This document shows, in pieces, positions 27,046 to 36,505 of a stretch of DNA of 64,000 bases. The stretch spans positions 3,596,001-3,660,000 of the forward strand of contig NC_014259.1 in NCBI RefSeq assembly GCF_000196795.1, written 5' to 3'. Source of the DNA: Acinetobacter oleivorans DR1. Its GTDB lineage: Bacteria; Pseudomonadota; Gammaproteobacteria; Pseudomonadales; Moraxellaceae. Both the position numbers and the translations under genes were made by a program. The notes under the pieces were generated by a model that did no database searches, was not told where the DNA came from, and saw only the letters and a program-made list of their open reading frames with translations. How positions within the stretch are numbered: position 1 is the stretch's first letter; each line of letters starts with the position of its first letter.

Positions 27046-29190
27046 ATGAATACAATTTTATTGATTCCTACAGGCGAAGGGGTTGGCTTAACCTCTGCCT
27101 GTTTAGGCATGATTTACGCACTTGATTGTAACGGGATTAAAGCAGGCTTTTTAAAACCATTTTCTCAAGAAGACCAAGAGCATCTTGACCGAACCACTTC
27201 ATTATTTGGTCATCTATTTCAAAGTAAAACTGTTCAATCTATTTCGCATGAAAAATTAACTCAGCTTATTGCCGCTGGGGAAGTAGATGAATTACTTGAA
27301 GAAGCTGTTAGTCTTCACCGTAGCGTTGCAGCAGACCACGATGTCATTATTGTGGAAGGCTTATTACCTAACGGACAAGACCACTTCGCCAGTGAACTCA
27401 ACGCAAGTCTTGCACAAGCACTTGATGCAGAAGTCGTGCTGGTCAGCACAGCAGATATTCAAAACCCGAAAAAAGCCGCAGAAAAAGTAGATGCTCATTT
27501 ACGTCAATTTGGCGGCGCAGCTTCAAATCGTACTGCTGGTGTACTCTTTATGCGTACCCGTGGGTTAACTGAAGAAACAGCACAAATTCCTGTTGCTTTT
27601 GATCCATCATTAAGACCGACTGAAGAAATCGCAAAATTTACGACCGAACTGCAAAAATATAATCGTTATTTCGGCTCAAGCGATTTACCAATCATTGGAC
27701 TGGTTCCATTTAGTAACACGCTAAGCGTGCCAAGAACTCTCGATATTGCAAATGTCATTGATGGGCAATGGGTACATCAAGGTGAAGCAAAAACACGTCG
27801 TATTTTGCATTCGAGTTTAATTGCTTCAAGCATTGAATATGAACTGAATAAGTTCATTGCAGGCGAGTTGATTATTAGCGCATCTGAGCGTACCGACGTT
27901 TTACTTGCAAGTAGTTTGGCAACTAGTAATGGTATTCCTCTAGCGGGTTTAGTACTTACAGAACGAGAAGCGCCAGCACCTGAGCTTTTAGAGTTTTGTC
28001 AAAGTGCGATTAAACAAGGGTTGCCGATTTTACATACCCGTTTAAACACACTTGAAACCGCTCAGCGTTTATCTAATTTTGGCAATGAAATTCCAACAGA
28101 TGATACTGAACGTGCTGAGCAAGTGACCCGATTTGTTTCAAGTCATATTGATGTTGAATGGCTTAAACAGCACAGCAACAATGCAGCTACCCCTCGCCTG
28201 TCGCCATCGGCTTTCCGTCACGAACTGGTGCAAAAATCGATTGCAGCGAAAAAACGAATTGTTTTACCCGAAGGTGATGAACCACGCACCATTCAGGCTG
28301 CAGCAATTTGTCAGGCACGTGGTATTGCTGACTGTATTTTGCTGGCTAAACCAGATGTAGTACAGGATGTTGCAAAAGCACGCGGCATTGAATTACCTGC
28401 CGAATTGGCAATTGTTGACCCTGATAGTATTCGTGACCAATACGTTGCACCAATGGTTGAGCTACGTAAAGGTAAACTCAACGAGCTTCAAGCGAAAGAA
28501 CAGCTTCAAGATACCGTAGTGCTTGGCACCATGATGTTAGCTTTGGATCAAGTCGACGGTTTAGTTTCAGGTGCGGTACACACCACAGCAAATACAGTTC
28601 GCCCAGCATTCCAGCTCATCAAAACAGCCCCTGATTATTCACTAGTTTCATCAATCTTCTTTATGCTTTTACCAGATGAAGTCTATGTGTATGGTGACTG
28701 TGCAATTAACCCAGACCCGACAGCAGAGCAACTTGCTGAAATTGCAATTCAGTCTGCTGACTCAGCGAAAGCTTTTGGGATTGACCCACGTATTGCCATG
28801 ATCAGCTACTCAACTGGTACCTCAGGAACAGGTGCAGATGTTGAAAAAGTACAGCAAGCAACTCAAATTGCTCAGCAGCGTCGTCCTGATTTACTGATTG
28901 ATGGTCCACTTCAATACGATGCAGCTTCAGTTGAAAGTGTGGGACGTCAAAAGGCACCAGACTCACGCGTTGCTGGCCGTGCAAATGTATTTATCTTCCC
29001 AGATTTAAATACAGGTAATACCACTTACAAAGCAGTACAGCGTGCTGCAAATGTTGTGAGCGTTGGACCAATGCTGCAAGGCCTAAACAAGCCTGTTAAT
29101 GACTTGTCTCGTGGAGCATTAGTAGATGACATCGTCTTTACCATTGCATTAACCGCAATTCAGGCAGAACAGCAAGCCGCTGCCAAATAA
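27046..29190 (+). CDS. pta: Phosphate acetyltransferase (long form)
   Basis: Pta converts acetyl-CoA and phosphate to acetyl phosphate, and works with AckA for acetate overflow or uptake. The 714 residues are the long form: an N-terminal P-loop-like domain (about 1-220, starting ILLIPTGEGVGLTS), a DRTGG-type middle domain, and the C-terminal catalytic domain from about residue 390 (RIVLPEGDEPRTIQAA, YSTGTSGTGADVEKV). It is co-directional with ackA, and a strong terminator follows. Confidence 0.96.
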   Translation: MNTILLIPTGEGVGLTSACLGMIYALDCNGIKAGFLKPFSQEDQEHLDRTTSLFGHLFQSKTVQSISHEKLTQLIAAGEVDELLEEAVSLHRSVAADHDVIIVEGLLPNGQDHFASELNASLAQALDAEVVLVSTADIQNPKKAAEKVDAHLRQFGGAASNRTAGVLFMRTRGLTEETAQIPVAFDPSLRPTEEIAKFTTELQKYNRYFGSSDLPIIGLVPFSNTLSVPRTLDIANVIDGQWVHQGEAKTRRILHSSLIASSIEYELNKFIAGELIISASERTDVLLASSLATSNGIPLAGLVLTEREAPAPELLEFCQSAIKQGLPILHTRLNTLETAQRLSNFGNEIPTDDTERAEQVTRFVSSHIDVEWLKQHSNNAATPRLSPSAFRHELVQKSIAAKKRIVLPEGDEPRTIQAAAICQARGIADCILLAKPDVVQDVAKARGIELPAELAIVDPDSIRDQYVAPMVELRKGKLNELQAKEQLQDTVVLGTMMLALDQVDGLVSGAVHTTANTVRPAFQLIKTAPDYSLVSSIFFMLLPDEVYVYGDCAINPDPTAEQLAEIAIQSADSAKAFGIDPRIAMISYSTGTSGTGADVEKVQQATQIAQQRRPDLLIDGPLQYDAASVESVGRQKAPDSRVAGRANVFIFPDLNTGNTTYKAVQRAANVVSVGPMLQGLNKPVNDLSRGALVDDIVFTIALTAIQAEQQAAAK

Positions 29191-29220
29191 TTAATATAAT
29201 TTTAACCTTTACTACCTCTC

Positions 29221-29252
29221 GCCATTTGATGTCCGCTCAAATGGCTTTTTTT
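29221..29252 (+). terminator. Rho-independent terminator of ackA-pta
   Basis: GCCATTTGA (29221-29229) pairs with TCAAATGGC (29237-29245), followed at once by seven T's. Confidence 0.93.
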
Positions 29253-29373
29253 ATTTTAATCATTCAAAAATAAATAACTCTCCGATTTCTGGCTTTTAAA
29301 TCACCTCAATATGTTCTTATGCGACTTTCGGTCAAAAGATCAACCAATCTCCCACAACCCTGTCTTTTTGTCA

Positions 29374-29379
29374 TATAAT
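29374..29379 (+). promoter_or_regulatory. Perfect -10 box upstream of the fumarase
   Basis: TATAAT at 29374-29379 lies about 40 bp before the fumarase ATG. The -35 region at 17-18 bp spacing is poor, so an activator or an extended element may be needed. Confidence 0.45.
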
Positions 29380-29420
29380 TTAGCCCGCTAGCTAACAGCC
29401 CGCTCAAGAGATTTTTTGGT

Positions 29421-30947
29421 ATGACAACGATTATCAAACAAGATGACTTGATTACATCAATCAAGGACGCCCTACAGTTTATTTCGTACTATCACCCGCA
29501 AGACTTTATCCAAGCGATGAGCCGTGCTTATGATCGCGAAGAAAACAAAGCCGCAAAGGATGCAATTGCACAGATTCTAATTAACTCTCGCATGTGTGCG
29601 GAAGGTCATCGTCCAATTTGCCAAGATACTGGTATTGTTAATGTTTTCCTTGAAGTGGGCTTAGATGTTAAATTTGATTTAACAATGAGCTTAGACGATG
29701 CGGTAAACGAAGGTGTTCGCCAAGGTTACCTTGAAAACAGCAACGTTCTTCGTGCATCTGTACTTGCTGACCCAGCATTTGGTCGCAAAAATACAAAAGA
29801 TAATACCCCTGCTGTAATTCACTACAAACTCGTTCCGGGTAACAAAGTAGATATTACTGTTGCTGCTAAAGGTGGCGGTTCAGAAAACAAATCTAAACTT
29901 GCAATGCTTAACCCATCTGACTCGATTGTTGACTGGGTTCTTAAAACTGTTCCAACAATGGGTGCAGGTTGGTGTCCTCCAGGTATGCTCGGTATTGGTA
30001 TTGGTGGTACTGCTGAAAAAGCCATGATGCTTGCTAAAGAAGCGCTCATGGAAGAAATTAACATGGACGAATTACTTCGCCGTGGACCAGAGAACAAAAT
30101 CGAAGAACTTCGTATCGAAATCTTTGAAAAAGTAAACGCACTTGGTATTGGTGCTCAAGGTCTTGGTGGTTTAACGACTGTTCTTGATATTAAAATTAAA
30201 GATTACCCATGTCATGCTGCTGGTAAACCAGTTGGTATGATCCCTAACTGTGCTGCTACTCGTCATGCTCACTTCCAGCTTGATGGTACAGGTGTAGCTC
30301 ATATTCAAGCACCAAAACTTGAAGACTACCCTTCAGTAACTTGGGACTCTTCACAATCTAAGCGCGTAAACCTTGATACCATTACTCAAGAAGAAATGGA
30401 TTCTTGGAAACCGGGTGATACATTACTTCTTAGCGGAACAATGTACACAGGTCGTGATGCTGCACACAAACGTATGGTTGAAATGATCGACAACGGTGAA
30501 GAATTACCAGTTGATCTTAAAGGTAAATTTATTTACTACGTTGGCCCAGTTGATCCTGTGGGTGATGAAGTCGTTGGTCCTGCTGGTCCTACAACTGCAA
30601 CACGTATGGACAAATTCACACGTAAAGTACTCGAACATACTGGTCTATTCGGTATGATCGGTAAAGCTGACCGTGGTCCTACAGCAATTGAAGCAATCAA
30701 AGACAACAAAGCAACTTACTTAATGGCAGTTGGTGGTGCGGCTTACCTCGTATCTAAAGCTGTTCGTGAAGCTGAAGTGGTTGCGTTTGCAGACTTAGGT
30801 ATGGAAGCAATCTACAAATTCGTAGTTGAAGATATGCCTGTTTCTGTTGCAGTTGATGTAAACGGTACTTCAATTCACGCAGTAGCTCCAAAAATCTGGC
30901 AAGCGAAAATTGGAAAAATTCCAGTAGTCGATGCAGCAGCTGGCTAA
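29421..30947 (+). CDS. fumA: Class I fumarate hydratase (Fe-S, FumA/B type)
   Basis: This is an Fe-S fumarase of the TCA cycle converting fumarate and malate. The 508 residues show an N-terminal alpha domain with RPICQDTGIVNVF and WCPPGMLGIGIGGTAEKAM. A C-terminal beta domain (LSGTMYTGRDAAHKRM, YYVGPVDPVG, GPTTATRMDKFT) follows, fused as in E. coli FumA. Codon use looks strongly biased, consistent with high expression. A strong terminator follows. Confidence 0.95.
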   Translation: MTTIIKQDDLITSIKDALQFISYYHPQDFIQAMSRAYDREENKAAKDAIAQILINSRMCAEGHRPICQDTGIVNVFLEVGLDVKFDLTMSLDDAVNEGVRQGYLENSNVLRASVLADPAFGRKNTKDNTPAVIHYKLVPGNKVDITVAAKGGGSENKSKLAMLNPSDSIVDWVLKTVPTMGAGWCPPGMLGIGIGGTAEKAMMLAKEALMEEINMDELLRRGPENKIEELRIEIFEKVNALGIGAQGLGGLTTVLDIKIKDYPCHAAGKPVGMIPNCAATRHAHFQLDGTGVAHIQAPKLEDYPSVTWDSSQSKRVNLDTITQEEMDSWKPGDTLLLSGTMYTGRDAAHKRMVEMIDNGEELPVDLKGKFIYYVGPVDPVGDEVVGPAGPTTATRMDKFTRKVLEHTGLFGMIGKADRGPTAIEAIKDNKATYLMAVGGAAYLVSKAVREAEVVAFADLGMEAIYKFVVEDMPVSVAVDVNGTSIHAVAPKIWQAKIGKIPVVDAAAG

Positions 30948-30952
30948 TCAAG

Positions 30953-30980
30953 AAAAGCACCGAATTCGGTGCTTTTTTTT
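30953..30980 (+). terminator. Rho-independent terminator of the fumarase gene
   Basis: The perfect palindrome AAAAGCACCG-AATT-CGGTGCTTTT lies 6 bp after the stop codon and continues into a T run. Confidence 0.95.
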
Positions 30981-31089
30981 AGCATTCTTTTTTTATTTTA
31001 AAATCTGAAAAGAATTGTAACAATTGCTTCTTCAATCTGTGCTATTAATAAATGCACTCTCTCGCCATATATTGAATATAGGTCATTTC

Positions 31090-31644
31090 ATGACTATTCG
31101 CCCTATTCTTAAAAATCTTTCAATCAGTCTCTGCTTAAGCTGTATTACAACAAGCTTATTTGCTTCTCCTGCCAAATTAAGTTCAGTCAAAGAACTCATG
31201 CAAATGAGCCAAATTGATTACCTACTTAAAGAATCAATTAATGAATTAACGCCTTACTATGATCAACAGGCAGAACAGATCGTTAGTAATATCACGGGTA
31301 TCAAAACTTTAGGCCCAAAAGAAAAAGAGGCCGCGAAGAAGTTAGGTTCTCTTCTAAAAGATTCGAGCAACCAGCTCATTAGCAACCCTAAAACTGCCCA
31401 AGCCTTACAAGATATTTATTTAAAGACTTATACTGAAGAGGAAGTTCAGGCTAATCTGAAATTTTTAAAAACTCCCGAAGGCCAATCAATTACACGTAAA
31501 AATGTGCAGATTATGGGACAAATTTCAGAATACATGATGGAGTTAGGACAACAGACCTTTAATGACCCTAAAGCAAGGGATCATATGCAAGAAGAAATGC
31601 TTAAAATTCTTGCCCCACTCATGAAAGATAAAGAAAAGTCTTAA
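31090..31644 (+). CDS. DUF2059-type exported protein
   Basis: The 184 residues begin with a signal peptide ending near LFASPAKL. A helical domain follows with 'YTEEEVQANLKFLKTPEGQS', a hallmark of the DUF2059 family of periplasmic proteins of unknown function. The frame is open to 31024, but ATG 31090 gives a proper signal peptide. Downstream is the convergent lipoprotein gene. I cannot assign a role. Confidence 0.82.
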   Translation: MTIRPILKNLSISLCLSCITTSLFASPAKLSSVKELMQMSQIDYLLKESINELTPYYDQQAEQIVSNITGIKTLGPKEKEAAKKLGSLLKDSSNQLISNPKTAQALQDIYLKTYTEEEVQANLKFLKTPEGQSITRKNVQIMGQISEYMMELGQQTFNDPKARDHMQEEMLKILAPLMKDKEKS

Positions 31645-31668
31645 CTTTTCTTTATCTTTTGTAGGCCC

Positions 31669-32385
31669 TTACCAAGTTAAAGGATTCCATAATTTAAATG
31701 GCTTAATCAGATGTACATCTGATTTTTCATCATATTTGGCTGGCTTTAATTCCTGTGGTTTATATCGAATCTTTCCTGAAGCATCTTCAGCCACAAAGTT
31801 GTAGCTAGAAGATTTAAGCTCAGTAAATGCTATCTCTCTACGTCCAATATTGTCTTGCATTAACATAAATGGGCCAGTGTGTTCACCACGGTCCATTTTG
31901 TTCTCTTCATCATATTTCAAATAATAAGACGTTCCCGCCTCAACAGTGATATCAATATATTTCGGTTCTTGAAAATGAATACCAAGTAAAGGGCGGCTTG
32001 CAGAAAGACGATAAGTGCCTGCTGGCAATTCAATCCAGTAATAATGATTATGTAATAGACTCGGAATACGCTTGCCATTCACAAAGAGATTTATCGCTGC
32101 AATTTCCTGACGATTCCATTTCGTGTCTGGTCGGTAAAGATAGACAACAGCAGCTTGTTGATTTTGTGGTTTGACTGGAACAAAAGTCTGACCCAACTTT
32201 TGATTAACCCAACCACCTACAGCAAAACCACCCACATGATATTGATCAAATAAACCAGGTTCTTTTTCAACATCAACTTTAGGTAAGGTTGCAGTCAATT
32301 CACCCGTATTTTTTTCTAAATGAGATGAACTTTGACAGCCCACAAACAGTCCGGCACAGCACAAAGATACGATTAAATAACGCAT
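31669..32385 (-). CDS. DUF2846-like lipoprotein
   Basis: About 238 residues carry a lipoprotein signal (lipobox LFVGC, Cys about 17) and a domain with AAVVYLYRPDTKWNR, LFVNGKRI and IELPAGTYRLSAS. That beta-rich pattern is common in DUF2846-type lipoproteins. ATG 32385 (GAGGG about 6 nt upstream) is preferred over an upstream TTG at 32397. It is monocistronic, downstream of the clpX terminator. The function is unknown. Confidence 0.75.
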   Translation of the reverse strand: MRYLIVSLCCAGLFVGCQSSSHLEKNTGELTATLPKVDVEKEPGLFDQYHVGGFAVGGWVNQKLGQTFVPVKPQNQQAAVVYLYRPDTKWNRQEIAAINLFVNGKRIPSLLHNHYYWIELPAGTYRLSASRPLLGIHFQEPKYIDITVEAGTSYYLKYDEENKMDRGEHTGPFMLMQDNIGRREIAFTELKSSSYNFVAEDASGKIRYKPQELKPAKYDEKSDVHLIKPFKLWNPLTW

Positions 32386-32490
32386 GGCATCCCTCAAAGC
32401 GTTTTGTTTTTGATTTATTTTTTACAACGCAAAACTATGCGTATTTTGTATTTTTAAGATTAACACCACGCACATAAATTGAAAACAAAA

Positions 32491-32522
32491 AAAGCATGAA
32501 TCACTCGCGCGATTCATGCTTT
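32491..32522 (-). terminator. Rho-independent terminator of clpX
   Basis: A perfect 12-bp stem (32491-32502 with 32511-32522) closes an 8-nt loop and is flanked on the left by an A run, which is a T run on the minus strand. Confidence 0.93.
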
Positions 32523-32539
32523 TTAGATGAATGAAATCT

Positions 32540-33853
32540 CTATGCAGACTTCGAATCAATAACCTTTAAATCTGCCTTAGCAACACTTTCATGCGTTGCA
32601 GCTTCTTTAGGTTGACGCTCTGCTTTATAAACAGGTTCTGCTTCACCATTAATGACTGCTTCATTAATAATGACTGTTCCAACGTCAGTACGACTTGGTA
32701 AATCGTACATGGTTTCAAGCAGCACGTTCTCCATAATAGAACGTAAACCACGTGCACCCGTATTGCGTTCAAGTGCTTTCTTCGCGATAGCACGCAATGC
32801 AGAATCTTCAAAGATCAGATCAACATTTTCCATAGTGAAAAGATATTGATACTGGCGAGTTAATGCATTTTTTGGCTCAGTCAAAATTTGCATTAATGCT
32901 TCTTCATCCAACTCTTCAAGTGTCGCAATCACTGGTAAACGACCAATGAATTCTGGAATTAAACCAAATTTCACTAAGTCGGTTGGTTCAACCTGACGGA
33001 ACAATTCAGCAAGTTTTTTGGTTTCATCTTTGTTTTTAACATCAGCTGTAAAACCAATACCGCCTTTCTCTTGACGCTGCTGTACAATTTTTTCCAAACC
33101 AGAAAATGCACCACCACAAATAAATAAAATATTCGAGGTGTCAATTTGGATAAACTCTTGTTGCGGATGCTTACGTCCACCTTGCGGAGGAATAGAAGCC
33201 ACTGTACCTTCAATCATTTTTAACAATGCTTGTTGTACACCTTCACCAGAAACATCACGCGTAATTGACGGGTTTTCAGATTTACGAGTAATCTTGTCAA
33301 TTTCGTCAATATAGATAATACCCTTCTGAGCTTTCTCTACATCGTAGTCCGCTTTTTGCAAAAGTTTTTGTACAATATTTTCAACATCTTCGCCGACATA
33401 ACCAGCTTCGGTTAATGTCGTTGCATCTGCCATTGCAAATGGAACGTCTAAAAGGCGAGCCAATGTTTGCGCAAGTAAAGTTTTACCCGAACCTGTAGGT
33501 CCAATTAATAGAATATTACTTTTAGCAATTTCTACTTCTTTAGACACATGGCCATTATGACCAACTTTTAGGCGTTTATAATGGTTATAAACCGCAACAG
33601 ATAATGTCTTTTTGGCAAGATCTTGACCAATTACATATTGATCAAGCGCAGCACGTATTTCATGTGGTTTTGGCAATGCCTTACTCGCCCAGTCCCCTGC
33701 TTCAACCTGTTGGCTGGTTTGTACAAGGTCTAAGCAGACATCCACACACTCATTACAAATATATGCGTCCTCACCTGCAATCAGTTTCCCGACTTCAGAC
33801 TGCGTTTTACCGCAAAATGAACAATGTTTTTGTCCTTGAGGATGTTCGGACAT
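32540..33853 (-). CDS. clpX: ATP-dependent Clp protease ATP-binding subunit ClpX
   Basis: ClpX is the AAA+ unfoldase that feeds substrates to ClpP. The 437 residues have an N-terminal zinc-binding domain (Cys11, Cys14, Cys33, Cys36), Walker A GPTGSGKT (118-125), Walker B IIYIDEIDKI, and the GF-containing loop (GGIGF) that docks on ClpP. ATG 33853 has GGAG about 5 nt upstream; the GTG at 33859 overlaps that site. It follows clpP by about 105 bp in the tig-clpP-clpX order. Confidence 0.97.
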   Translation of the reverse strand: MSEHPQGQKHCSFCGKTQSEVGKLIAGEDAYICNECVDVCLDLVQTSQQVEAGDWASKALPKPHEIRAALDQYVIGQDLAKKTLSVAVYNHYKRLKVGHNGHVSKEVEIAKSNILLIGPTGSGKTLLAQTLARLLDVPFAMADATTLTEAGYVGEDVENIVQKLLQKADYDVEKAQKGIIYIDEIDKITRKSENPSITRDVSGEGVQQALLKMIEGTVASIPPQGGRKHPQQEFIQIDTSNILFICGGAFSGLEKIVQQRQEKGGIGFTADVKNKDETKKLAELFRQVEPTDLVKFGLIPEFIGRLPVIATLEELDEEALMQILTEPKNALTRQYQYLFTMENVDLIFEDSALRAIAKKALERNTGARGLRSIMENVLLETMYDLPSRTDVGTVIINEAVINGEAEPVYKAERQPKEAATHESVAKADLKVIDSKSA

Positions 33854-33958
33854 ATTCACTCCACAAATAGAATCTTAAATATTAGGGCAAGATGCACTGC
33901 ATAAATAACTAAATGGAGATCTTTTTCAACATCTCAAGTTATTTATATAAGAAGGTCC

Positions 33959-34564
33959 TTATGGACGCTTACTTAACACCTGATCAACCAAACCATATTC
34001 TTTAGCAGACTGTGCTGTCATAAAGTTATCACGGTCAGTATCACGAGCAACAGTTTCGTAGTCTTGACCACTATGCTCTGCCATTAAGCGGTTTAAACGT
34101 TCTTTAATAAATAGAATTTCACGCGCATGAATTTCAATATCCGATGCTTGACCGCGGAAACCACCTAATGGTTGGTGAATCATGACACGGGCATTTTCTA
34201 GACAATAGCGTTTGCCTTTAGCACCAGCATTTAATAAGAATGCACCCATTGAAGCAGCTTGGCCCATACAATATGTTACGACATCAGGTTTAATAAACTG
34301 CATCGTGTCATAAATAGCCATGCCCGCTGTCACAGATCCACCTGGAGAGTTGATATAAAGGTGGATATCTTTATCAGGATTTTCAGCTTCTAAAAACAAC
34401 ATTTGGGCAACAATTAGATTTGCCATGTTATCTTCAACTTCACCTGTTAAAAAAATGACGCGCTCACGTAAAAGTCGTGAATAAATATCAAAAGAACGTT
34501 CGCCGCGAGAAGATTGTTCAACCACAACAGGAACTAAAGCATTTTCAATTGTTGGAACATACAT
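33959..34564 (-). CDS. clpP: ATP-dependent Clp protease proteolytic subunit
   Basis: The 201 residues have the serine protease triad Ser105 (GQAASMG), His130 (VMIHQPLGG) and an Asp near 179 (DTDRDN). The N-terminus (MYVPTIENALVPVVVEQ) suggests only a short propeptide. It forms the 14-mer chamber partner of ClpX, encoded just downstream. It lies between tig and clpX as in most gammaproteobacteria. Confidence 0.97.
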   Translation of the reverse strand: MYVPTIENALVPVVVEQSSRGERSFDIYSRLLRERVIFLTGEVEDNMANLIVAQMLFLEAENPDKDIHLYINSPGGSVTAGMAIYDTMQFIKPDVVTYCMGQAASMGAFLLNAGAKGKRYCLENARVMIHQPLGGFRGQASDIEIHAREILFIKERLNRLMAEHSGQDYETVARDTDRDNFMTAQSAKEYGLVDQVLSKRP

Positions 34565-34719
34565 ACGTTATTTATTCCTAAATTTTTTGTGACTTAACCT
34601 ATGGCAACAATATGCGGGATAATTTCTCAAATTGCAAAAGGTTCGCACTGAAATATTATATTATTTATACCTAAGTACTTAATGTCGCACTCAAATTGAC
34701 CACATAAAGAAAAACAAAA

Positions 34720-34744
34720 AAGGCGCCTAAGCGCCTTTTTCTAA
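34720..34744 (-). terminator. Rho-independent terminator of tig
   Basis: AAGGCGC (34720-34726) pairs with GCGCCTT (34731-34737) around a 4-nt loop. The left flank AAAAAA gives the T run on the minus strand. Confidence 0.9.
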
Positions 34745-34756
34745 CTTCTAAAAAGA

Positions 34757-36091
34757 TTAGCCCATACGGCGAGCTTGTTGTTCTTTCAATAAGTCATCAT
34801 AAGATACAGCTTTGTCAGTCACTTTAGCACCAGCTAAGATGTGATCAACAACTTGATCTTCTAATACAACTGCTTCGATTTGAGCACGTTGTTGAGCATC
34901 ATTTTTGAAGTATTCAATCACTTCAGTTGGATCTTCGTAAGAAGAAGCCATGTCGTCGATGTAAGCATCAACGCGAGCTTGGTCAACTTCAAGTTTAGCA
35001 TCAGCTAAAACTTTGCTTACTAATACGCCAAGCTTAACAGAACGCTCTGCTTGTTCTTTGAACAATTCGTCAGGAAGCATGCTCTTGTCAAAAGATTGAG
35101 CGCCTGCACCACCAAATTGTTGAGTGAATTGTTGAACCATTTGTTGACGTTGGCGGTCAATTTCTTGAGCAACCATTGCAGTTGGAACTTCAACTTCGTT
35201 CGCAGCAACAAGTGCATCAAAAGCAGCTTGTTTAACTTGGTTACGTAAACCATTGCGAACTTCACGTTCCATATTCTTACGAACGTCAGCTTTTAATTTC
35301 TCAACGCCTTCTTCTTCAGTTACACCGAAGATTTTTAAGAATTCAGCATCAATTTCTGGAAGTTTTGATTTTTCAACTTGCTTCACAGTGATTTTGAACT
35401 GAGCTGCTTTACCAGCCAAGTTTTCAGCTTGGTAGTCTTCTGGGAAAGTAACATCAATTACTTTCTCTTCACCAGCTTTCATACCAACGATGCCGTCTTC
35501 AAAGCCAGGAATCATACGACCTGAACCTAATACGAGTTTAAAGTCTTCAGCAGAACCGCCTTCAAACTTCTCACCGTCGATAGTGCCTTCAAAGTCAAAA
35601 GTCACTTGCATGTCTTTTTTCGCCATGCCCTTGGTAACAGCCCAAGTTTGACGTTGTTTTTGCAAGTTTTCGATCATAGCATCAACGTCAGCATCTTTAA
35701 TTTCAGCTGTTTTACGTTCAACTTCTAAACCGTCGAATGCTTGTACTGCAACTTCTGGATAAACTTCTACAGTCGCTTCAAAAACTAAAGCATCTTCTTT
35801 ATGTTCAACTTTATCAATGTTCGGCATACCTACCGCATTGATTTTTTCTTGTTGAATTGCTTCAAAAACGCTATCACGAATGATGTCATTTACAACTTCT
35901 TGATAAATGCCTGCACCATATTCGCGGCGAACAACGTTTTCAGGTACTTTACCTGGACGGAAGCCGTTGATCTTCACAGTTTTGGCAGTGCGTTTCAAAC
36001 GAGCTTCAAATTGCTCGTTAATACGGCTCGTCGGTACAGACACATTTAAACGACGGGCAACGCCCGAAACCGCTTCAGTCGTTACTTGCAT
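34757..36091 (-). CDS. tig: Trigger factor
   Basis: Trigger factor is the ribosome-bound chaperone and prolyl isomerase. The 444 residues show an N-terminal ribosome-binding domain containing the signature GFRPGKVP (residues about 43-50), an FKBP-type domain (about 155-245, VTFDFEGTIDGEKFEGG) and a long helical C-terminal domain. It is transcribed away from the TonB receptor gene. clpP and clpX follow on the same strand. Confidence 0.97.
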   Translation of the reverse strand: MQVTTEAVSGVARRLNVSVPTSRINEQFEARLKRTAKTVKINGFRPGKVPENVVRREYGAGIYQEVVNDIIRDSVFEAIQQEKINAVGMPNIDKVEHKEDALVFEATVEVYPEVAVQAFDGLEVERKTAEIKDADVDAMIENLQKQRQTWAVTKGMAKKDMQVTFDFEGTIDGEKFEGGSAEDFKLVLGSGRMIPGFEDGIVGMKAGEEKVIDVTFPEDYQAENLAGKAAQFKITVKQVEKSKLPEIDAEFLKIFGVTEEEGVEKLKADVRKNMEREVRNGLRNQVKQAAFDALVAANEVEVPTAMVAQEIDRQRQQMVQQFTQQFGGAGAQSFDKSMLPDELFKEQAERSVKLGVLVSKVLADAKLEVDQARVDAYIDDMASSYEDPTEVIEYFKNDAQQRAQIEAVVLEDQVVDHILAGAKVTDKAVSYDDLLKEQQARRMG

Positions 36092-36505
36092 GGCTTCCTC
36101 GATAAAAATTAGTGAGTAGGAACAGTTTTTTTAAAAGTGCTGTATTATATGACAACTTTCAAGATATACAAAATTAACCGATCACTTCATTTAAGTTAGC
36201 CTCGTTATTCTCGTAAATTTCACAGTAATTTTATGATTCTTTAAATATTTTTCATAAAGCATTAACTAAAACTAATTTTTTAGTTATTCTTCATAAATCT
36301 AAAATTACAATCAAAATCTAAATTTAATCGCTTTTACAAACAATTACTAAGAATCAGTAGATTAGCTAAATAAAAGTACAATTCACCATTCAATCATTCA
36401 CTTTTTCTTCATAATTCAATTGGCAAATCCAATTAACACAAACTGTACATATAAATAAGAATTATTATTATTCGCATAACCTTTTAGTTTTAGAGTCCTG
36501 AAGTC
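36092..36505. other. Divergent promoter region between tig and the TonB receptor
   Basis: The 414 bp are AT-rich and without a gene. They hold a Fur-like site close to the receptor (listed separately) and an AT palindrome AACTAAAA/TTTTAGTT (36264-36271 with 36278-36285). The rest shows nothing I can name. Confidence 0.6.
36454..36472 (+). promoter_or_regulatory. Candidate Fur box upstream of the siderophore receptor
   Basis: The 15-mer 36456-36470 matches the inverted repeat TGATAAT-N-ATTATCA at 11 of 14 defined positions. It lies about 35 bp before the receptor ATG, where Fur would block transcription under iron-replete conditions. Confidence 0.65.
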